DNA from: UBA8437 sp003445035
Lineage (GTDB): Bacteria; Planctomycetota; Planctomycetia; Planctomycetales; Planctomycetaceae
DNA length: 6,307 nucleotides
Assembly: GCA_937901285.1 (NCBI GenBank)
Contig: CALCHI010000209.1
Location: forward strand, 1 to 6,307
Direction: 5' to 3'
The notes under the pieces were generated by a model. It had not been told where the DNA came from. It was given only the letters and a program-made list of their open reading frames with translations, and did no database searches. Position 1 is the first letter of the stretch. Every line of letters starts with the position of its first letter. This document shows positions 1 through 4,068 of the stretch, piece after piece. Position numbers and translations under genes: made by a program.

Positions 1-1399
1 CGGTTGCATGGTCGAGCAAGTTGTAGAGGCGGCCCTGTTTGTCGGTAGCAGTTAAATCGTTGATCCCCATGGCGTGGTACACGGTACGCGTGATGTCCGC
101 CGGGGTGACTGGCAAGTCGGCCGGATAGCCGCCGAGGCGGTCGGTTGAGCCATAAGTCTGGCCACCACGGATTCCGCCGCCTGCCAGCAGGTCGGTCAGG
201 CAGTAGGTCCAGTGGTCACGTCCATTGCCGCCGCTGCCTCCACTGCGTGGATCCCCGATCTTCGGTTTGCGGCCCATTTCACTTGTCACCAGCAGCAACG
301 TCTCGTCGAGCAACTGCCGCTGGTCGAGGTCTTCGATCAATGCGGAAAAACCGCGATCCAGTTCCGGCAGCAGGTTCTCCTTCAGGCAATTGAAGTTATT
401 GCCGTGCGTGTCCCATCCGCCCGCGCTATTGCACTTGGAGTTCAATTCCTCATTCTCGTACCAGAAGACCGTGATAAATGGGACGCCCGCTTCCACAAGT
501 CGGCGAGCTGCCAGCAGGCTCATTGCATTGACCGTCTTGCCGTAACGCTCGCGAACCGCCTCAGGTTCTGCTGAGACATCGAAGGCCTGTGTCGTGGACG
601 AGGATGTTAGCAAGGCTACGGCCCGTTCACGTTGCGTGGTCCAGGTGTTGAGAGTTGCGAACTTGTCGAACTGCCGCCTGGTGGTATCAAGCTCCCTTAA
701 CAGCTCGCCGCGACTGCTGAAGCGATCGACCGAGATGTCGCCCTGTAGAGTCAGCGAGGGAAGCGTGAACTCACACGGTGTCGCGTGACTGCCCTGCACA
801 TAAAGTGGGTTGTACTGAACGCCCAGGCGACCGGCGAATTGGCCGGGCCGCGTGTACGGAGCCTTGCTCGGCTTGTGTGGAAGGGTGATGGCGTTAGGAA
901 GTGTCGGATGGTCGGGGCGTTTGGCGGCGACCACTGTCCCCATGTATGGCCAGTCGTTCGGAAACGGGGTGCGGTTGTTACCCAGAGTTACAAATGACTG
1001 ATCGGGCCGATGCCCGGTCAGGTTGTGATAGTATCCGCCATGGTGATCGTTGGTGTTGACCTGGCCGTCGACCGAGTTAACGACGGCCAGGTGGTGAGCC
1101 TGCTTGGCCAGCAGCGGCAGGTGTTCGCACAAGGTCACGCCGGGCGCGGATGTCTGAATTGGCTGAAAGGGACCGCGGTATTCGACCGGTGCTTTGGGCT
1201 TCATGTCCCAGGTGTCGATGTGCGAGGCACCACCACAGAGGAAAAAGAGGATGGTTGATTTGGCAGTCCCCGATCCCGCAGCGGCCTGCAGGCCAGACCC
1301 GCCCGCCAGCGCCATGGCCGGTAGCCCGACCGCTGAGGCCTGCAGAAATGCACGTCGCGTCTGAATATGCCTGGCAGAATTATCCAAGTGTGAGCTCAT
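1..1399 (-). CDS. DUF1501 family protein, Tat-exported (C-terminus cut by window edge)
   Basis: The minus-strand frame is open from an ATG at 1399 to the left edge, giving 466 residues without a stop. DUF1501 (PF07394) proteins have an alkaline phosphatase/sulfatase-like fold; most are uncharacterised. A twin-arginine signal is visible at residues 14-20 (TRRAFLQ), followed by a hydrophobic stretch rich in Ala and Gly, so export across the inner membrane is likely. The core begins with ILFFLCGGASHIDTWDMKP (about 50-68), the family's first metal-site region. Later motifs are NDHHGGYYHNLTG, AGGWDTHGNN, TSEMGRKPK, GRDHWTYC and a C-terminal VYHAMGI. The family is usually 450-490 residues, so probably only a few residues are missing. 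The start is well fixed: an in-frame TAA lies about 30 bases upstream with no other start codon between. No strong Shine-Dalgarno sequence is seen. The gene is separated from the upstream operon by a terminator, so it probably has its own promoter. The substrate is unknown. Confidence 0.94.
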   Translation of the reverse strand, partial: MSSHLDNSARHIQTRRAFLQASAVGLPAMALAGGSGLQAAAGSGTAKSTILFFLCGGASHIDTWDMKPKAPVEYRGPFQPIQTSAPGVTLCEHLPLLAKQAHHLAVVNSVDGQVNTNDHHGGYYHNLTGHRPDQSFVTLGNNRTPFPNDWPYMGTVVAAKRPDHPTLPNAITLPHKPSKAPYTRPGQFAGRLGVQYNPLYVQGSHATPCEFTLPSLTLQGDISVDRFSSRGELLRELDTTRRQFDKFATLNTWTTQRERAVALLTSSSTTQAFDVSAEPEAVRERYGKTVNAMSLLAARRLVEAGVPFITVFWYENEELNSKCNSAGGWDTHGNNFNCLKENLLPELDRGFSALIEDLDQRQLLDETLLLVTSEMGRKPKIGDPRSGGSGGNGRDHWTYCLTDLLAGGGIRGGQTYGSTDRLGGYPADLPVTPADITRTVYHAMGINDLTATDKQGRLYNLLDHAT

Positions 1400-1498
1400 T
1401 CGAGTCGTTCCAGCGCGTCCCCACCTGACTTATCGTAACCGAAATGTGCGTATATTTCGACGGAGTTGAAGATCTGGGGTTGAGAACACCCAAACCAC
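1400..1498 (-). other. Leader region of the left DUF1501 gene, no clear promoter
   Basis: This is the gap between the intrinsic terminator and the ATG at 1399, and should hold the promoter of the left DUF1501 gene. I see only a weak -10-like TACGAT near 1433-1438 (minus strand), without a convincing -35 partner. There is no clear Shine-Dalgarno sequence, only a loose GGAACG about 7 bases before the ATG. No coding or RNA feature is recognised here. Planctomycete promoters often match the E. coli consensus poorly, so this does not rule one out. Confidence 0.4.
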
Positions 1499-1533
1499 AA
1501 AAAAAAGGACTCACAGCAGCGTGCTGTAAGTCC
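1499..1533 (-). terminator. Strong Rho-independent terminator
   Basis: Read on the minus strand, a 12-bp stem (1533-1522 GGACTTACAGCA pairing with 1518-1507 TGCTGTGAGTCC, one G-U pair) closes a 3-base CGC loop and is followed directly by eight T residues (1506-1499). It lies 8 bases beyond the discriminator base of the tRNA-Leu remnant, as expected of a tRNA terminator. In its present position it would also end transcripts of the three-gene operon and insulate the left DUF1501 gene. There is no matching T run on the plus strand, so it works in one direction only. Confidence 0.9.
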
Positions 1534-1541
1534 CTGGTAAA

Positions 1542-1618
1542 TGCGGGTGAGAGGATTCGAACCTCCACGTCCATTAGGACACGAGAACCTGAATCTAGCG
1601 AGTCTGCCAGTTCCGCCA
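1542..1618 (-). pseudogene. tRNA-Leu(CAG) gene remnant lacking the 5' acceptor strand
   Basis: On the minus strand, 1618 to 1542 reads as a class II tRNA-Leu from position 8 to the discriminator. It has a D-arm with TGGCGGAACTGGCAGA, an anticodon loop TTCAGGT (anticodon CAG), a long variable arm (GTCC-TAAT-GGAC), a T-arm GGAGG-TTCGAAT-CCTCT, the 3' acceptor strand CACCCGC and discriminator A. No CCA is encoded. The 5' acceptor strand should be close to GCGGGTG, but the seven bases upstream (1625-1619, AGCCAAC) form no pairs with CACCCGC. There are two further stem defects: a C-T mismatch in the D-stem and a T-C mismatch in the anticodon stem. The remnant starts 14 bases after the amidohydrolase stop. 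It looks like a 3' tRNA fragment such as site-specific integration into tRNA genes leaves behind, or a decayed tRNA gene. A working tRNA seems unlikely. Confidence 0.82.
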
Positions 1619-1625
1619 GTTGGCT

Positions 1626-1647
1626 GCGCCCGTCACCGGCGCCCGTC
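1626..1647. repeat. Short direct repeat at the amidohydrolase 3' end
   Basis: The 9-mer GCGCCCGTC (plus strand) occurs at 1626-1634 and again at 1639-1647, a 13-base period. One copy codes for the final DGR of the amidohydrolase; the other begins with the last two bases of the stop codon and extends into the junction with the tRNA remnant. It may be a small slippage duplication at the junction, or chance in GC-rich sequence. Confidence 0.55.
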
Positions 1648-2592
1648 GCGGTCGACCCACTTGTAGATGCGTTTCGCGTTCAGGGAACAGAACTTCCGCG
1701 TAACATCATCACCTCTATCAAAGGCGTACTGCATCACAATGCGCTGCTGCGTTGCATAATCGGCAGCGTTTTCCGATGCGGGCCAGTCACTGCCGTAGAT
1801 GACGCGATCGTCGCCGAATGCTCTCCAGACGACGTCGATGTAGGGACGGTAGAAGTCCAGATCCCGCGACGCGTTCTTTCCGCCCTCAGCGGCGGCCCAG
1901 CAGAGTGCCGAGATCTTGCAGGATACATTTTTGTGTTTTGCCGCAGCGCGGATTCCGTTTACCCAGTCCCGTGGAGGAGGGCTGGACGTGATCTTCACAT
2001 TTCCAATGTGATTCAACACGATCCGCAGGTCGGGCACCCGCTTTGCCAGTCGGGCAAGCTCGGCAGGTGTCTCAGGGCCGCCGTTGACGTCGAGAGCCAA
2101 ATCGTGGGCGGCGAATAGTTTCAGGTCGTCCAGCTTATCTTTGTCAAGGAGAGTGTGAAGCAGACTGGTCGAAATTCGAATCCCACGAAACAGCGGATTG
2201 GCGGCAAACCGTTTCAGGTGTCTGGCGAAGTCGGCGGAGTCCGGCTCGAGCCGCCCGACTATGCCAACCACAAACGGGTCGTCTTTTGCCAGACCCAGCA
2301 GCCAGGCGTTGTCTTCAAGGCGATCGCTTGCTTCCACAATCACGGTGCCGGTGACGCGGCGGAAGTGTTTCAACTCGCGCAGATGTTCTGGCAGCACCGT
2401 GCGATAAAGCGGTGAACCTTTCGCCGGCCACGGAATGCCTCCGGGCCGTGTCGGATCGTAGAAGTGCGTGTGGCAGTCGATGACATCCAGTTCAGTGTCT
2501 GGTTTGTTGGCGAAGAGAGGTAGGCTTTCGAGCCCAGCGAGACCGCTGACGCCCACTGCGAGCATCTCACGGCGAGAAAGACTGAATGACAT
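1633..2592 (-). CDS. Tat-exported TIM-barrel amidohydrolase (COG3618/PF04909, lactonase-like)
   Basis: The product has 319 residues. It starts with a twin-arginine signal (LSRREML, residues 5-11, then a hydrophobic stretch to about 27), so it is probably exported folded. The mature part is a metal-dependent TIM-barrel hydrolase of the Amidohydro_2 group: VIDCHTHFYDP (37-47) gives the strand-1 HxH pair H41/H43, then VEAS (86-89), FRGIRI (135-140), LNHIG with H195, and VIYGSDWP with the likely catalytic D269. Relatives include fuconolactone and sulfomuconolactone hydrolases, so a lactone or similar ring substrate is plausible but not shown. I chose the ATG at 2592 because TTAGGAG lies 7 bases upstream and the Tat motif then falls at the very N-terminus. 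An earlier in-frame start at 2667 would add 25 residues inside the upstream gene. It is the third gene of the operon, 10 bases after the DUF1501 stop. The extreme C-terminus (DRDGRR) abuts the tRNA remnant and may have been altered by the rearrangement. Confidence 0.93.
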   Translation of the reverse strand: MSFSLSRREMLAVGVSGLAGLESLPLFANKPDTELDVIDCHTHFYDPTRPGGIPWPAKGSPLYRTVLPEHLRELKHFRRVTGTVIVEASDRLEDNAWLLGLAKDDPFVVGIVGRLEPDSADFARHLKRFAANPLFRGIRISTSLLHTLLDKDKLDDLKLFAAHDLALDVNGGPETPAELARLAKRVPDLRIVLNHIGNVKITSSPPPRDWVNGIRAAAKHKNVSCKISALCWAAAEGGKNASRDLDFYRPYIDVVWRAFGDDRVIYGSDWPASENAADYATQQRIVMQYAFDRGDDVTRKFCSLNAKRIYKWVDRDGRR

Positions 2593-2599
2593 GATGACA

Positions 2600-2606
2600 C
2601 TCCTAA
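2600..2606 (-). promoter_or_regulatory. Shine-Dalgarno overlapping the upstream stop codon
   Basis: TTAGGAG on the minus strand lies 7 bases before the amidohydrolase ATG. It contains the TAG stop of the upstream DUF1501 gene (2605-2603). Ribosomes ending on DUF1501 would sit on this site, which suggests translational coupling. It also decides the amidohydrolase start. Confidence 0.8.
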
Positions 2607-4051
2607 GCAAACAGCTCATGCACCACGTTACCTTCGACATCCGTGAGCCGGAAGTCACGGCCAGCATGGCGATACGTCAGGCGCTCATGGTCCAGACCCA
2701 TCGCATGCAGTATCGTCGCATGAAAGTCGTGGATGTGGACTTTGTTTTCCGCGGCGTAGTACCCGTAGTCATCCGTCGAGCCGTAGCGAAAGCCGCCCTT
2801 CACTCCGCCGCCAGCAAGCCACATGGTAAAACCTTCGGGGTTATGGTCGCGGCCGTCCTCTGTCTCGGCGGTGGGTGTGCGGCCGAACTCGCTGCCCCAC
2901 CAAATGAGCGTGTCGTCGAGCATGCCGCGTTGCTTCAGGTCGGTTAGCAAGCCGGCGATTGGCAAATCGACCTCGGCAGCGTTTTTCTCGTGATCACGTT
3001 TGAGGTTGTTGTGTTGATCCCACTGTACTTTGTCGTCGTTGTGGGTCACCTGGATGAAGCGAACGCCAGCCTCGGCGAAGCGACGCGCGAGCAGACACAT
3101 CCGGCCAAAGTTCGCCGTGCCGGGATCATCCATCCCATACAGCTTCAAAGTCGCTGGCGTCTCGCGCGACAGATCTTCGAGTTGCGGAATCGAGGATTGC
3201 ATGCGAAAGGCAAGTTCGAACGAGTTGATCCTTGCTTCCAGAGAGGCGTCGCCACCGCTTCGCCTGAGATGCCTGCGATTCATCGCATTCAGCCGATCGA
3301 GTTGCAATTGCTGGATCTGCCGCGGCAGTTTCGAGTTTTGAATGAATTTCATCTGCGCTTTTTCCGATGGCACGCTCGCATCGCCCAGCGCCGTGCCGTT
3401 GTGAACGGCTGGCAGGAACGACGAACTCCAATTGTTGACGCCGCCGAATGCGAGCGTGGGGCAGATCGTGACGAAAGCAGGCAGGTTCGCATTCTCGGTA
3501 CCAAGGCCGTAGCTGACCCACGAGCCGATGCCTGGCCGGATGAAGTTGTCGCTGCCGGTGTGTAGCTTCATCATCGCTCCGCCGTGGGAAGGGTTCGTGC
3601 CGTAACACGAATGCACCATGCAGAGGTCATCGGCACGCGTGGCGATGTGCGGGAACAACTCGCTGACCCACAAACCGCTCTCGCCATGCTGCCGGAACCT
3701 CCACGGCGAACGCAGCAGGTTTTTGGTTGAGTTGAATTGCACGCGCGGCTTGGCGAAGGGAAACGGCTTGCCGTGATCGCGAGTCAGAAGTGGTTTTGGA
3801 TCGAACGTATCGACCTGGGACGGGCCGCCGGACATCAGCAAAAAGATAATTCGTTTCGCGCGAGCCGGAAAGTGCGATGGTTTGGCCGCGAGCGGATTGG
3901 CGGAAGGTGTGTCAGCCGACGACTCGTCCGCCAGCATCGATGCGAGCGCGAGCGAACCGAATCCGACCGCAGTTCGCTCCAGGAGAGTTCGGCGTGACAG
4001 CATTGCTGCGCTCGACCCCAGCCACCCGAATTGAGAGCTATCTTCATTCAT
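2603..4051 (-). CDS. DUF1501 family protein, Tat-exported (operon copy)
   Basis: The product has 482 residues from the ATG at 4051. A TTG at 4060 would add three residues; neither start has a strong Shine-Dalgarno, and ATG is preferred by codon. A twin-arginine motif (SRRTLLE, residues 19-25) precedes a hydrophobic segment to about 42. The DUF1501 core begins IIFLLMSGGPSQVDTFDPK (about 68-86). Further motifs are NPSHGGAMMKLHTGS, VTHNDDKVQWDQHNN (335-349), WWGSEFGRTP (384-393), GRDHNPEGF (400-408) and the C-terminal HDFHATILHAMGLDHERLTY (441-460). These are metal-binding-type regions of the alkaline phosphatase-like clan; length is typical. The gene follows the DUF1549/DUF1553 gene by 17 bases, the classic planctomycete gene pair, and the partners are thought to act together outside the cytoplasm. 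No sulfatase formylglycine motif (CxPxR) is seen, so sulfatase activity should not be assumed. It is clearly diverged from the second DUF1501 copy at 1-1399. Confidence 0.95.
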   Translation of the reverse strand: MNEDSSQFGWLGSSAAMLSRRTLLERTAVGFGSLALASMLADESSADTPSANPLAAKPSHFPARAKRIIFLLMSGGPSQVDTFDPKPLLTRDHGKPFPFAKPRVQFNSTKNLLRSPWRFRQHGESGLWVSELFPHIATRADDLCMVHSCYGTNPSHGGAMMKLHTGSDNFIRPGIGSWVSYGLGTENANLPAFVTICPTLAFGGVNNWSSSFLPAVHNGTALGDASVPSEKAQMKFIQNSKLPRQIQQLQLDRLNAMNRRHLRRSGGDASLEARINSFELAFRMQSSIPQLEDLSRETPATLKLYGMDDPGTANFGRMCLLARRFAEAGVRFIQVTHNDDKVQWDQHNNLKRDHEKNAAEVDLPIAGLLTDLKQRGMLDDTLIWWGSEFGRTPTAETEDGRDHNPEGFTMWLAGGGVKGGFRYGSTDDYGYYAAENKVHIHDFHATILHAMGLDHERLTYRHAGRDFRLTDVEGNVVHELFA

Positions 4052-4068
4052 TTGGGACAATTCTTACT

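Noticed and set aside
1281..1292. Perfect 12-bp palindrome GGCCTGCAGGCC, with a related AGGCCTGCAG near 1337-1346.
   Set aside because: It lies within the Ala-rich Tat signal region of the left DUF1501 gene (Leu-Gln-Ala codons). It has no paired layout or repeat head and is probably codon chance.
1380..1574. A 64-codon minus-strand open frame starting MDVEVRILSP.
   Set aside because: It is a translation of the T-arm half of the tRNA-Leu remnant and the terminator, then runs into the left DUF1501 gene in another frame. This is a common false protein call over tRNA genes.
1619..1640. GCCGGTG (1640-1634, minus strand) as a displaced 5' acceptor strand of a working tRNA with a 15-base insertion.
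   Set aside because: It is part of the amidohydrolase stop region, an insertion between acceptor and position 8 is not known in working tRNAs, and two other stems also have mismatches.
1444..2118. A 224-codon open frame on the plus strand.
   Set aside because: It runs antisense through the terminator, the tRNA remnant and the amidohydrolase, with no recognisable domain. The minus-strand frame has clear family motifs.
2593..2667. Upstream start for the amidohydrolase at 2667.
   Set aside because: It would overlap the DUF1501 gene by 65 bases and put 25 unrelated residues before the Tat motif. The ATG at 2592 has a good Shine-Dalgarno.
2990..3565. Plus-strand open frame of 191 codons antisense to the operon DUF1501 gene.
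   Set aside because: No family motifs and no ribosome binding site. The minus-strand gene explains the stretch fully.
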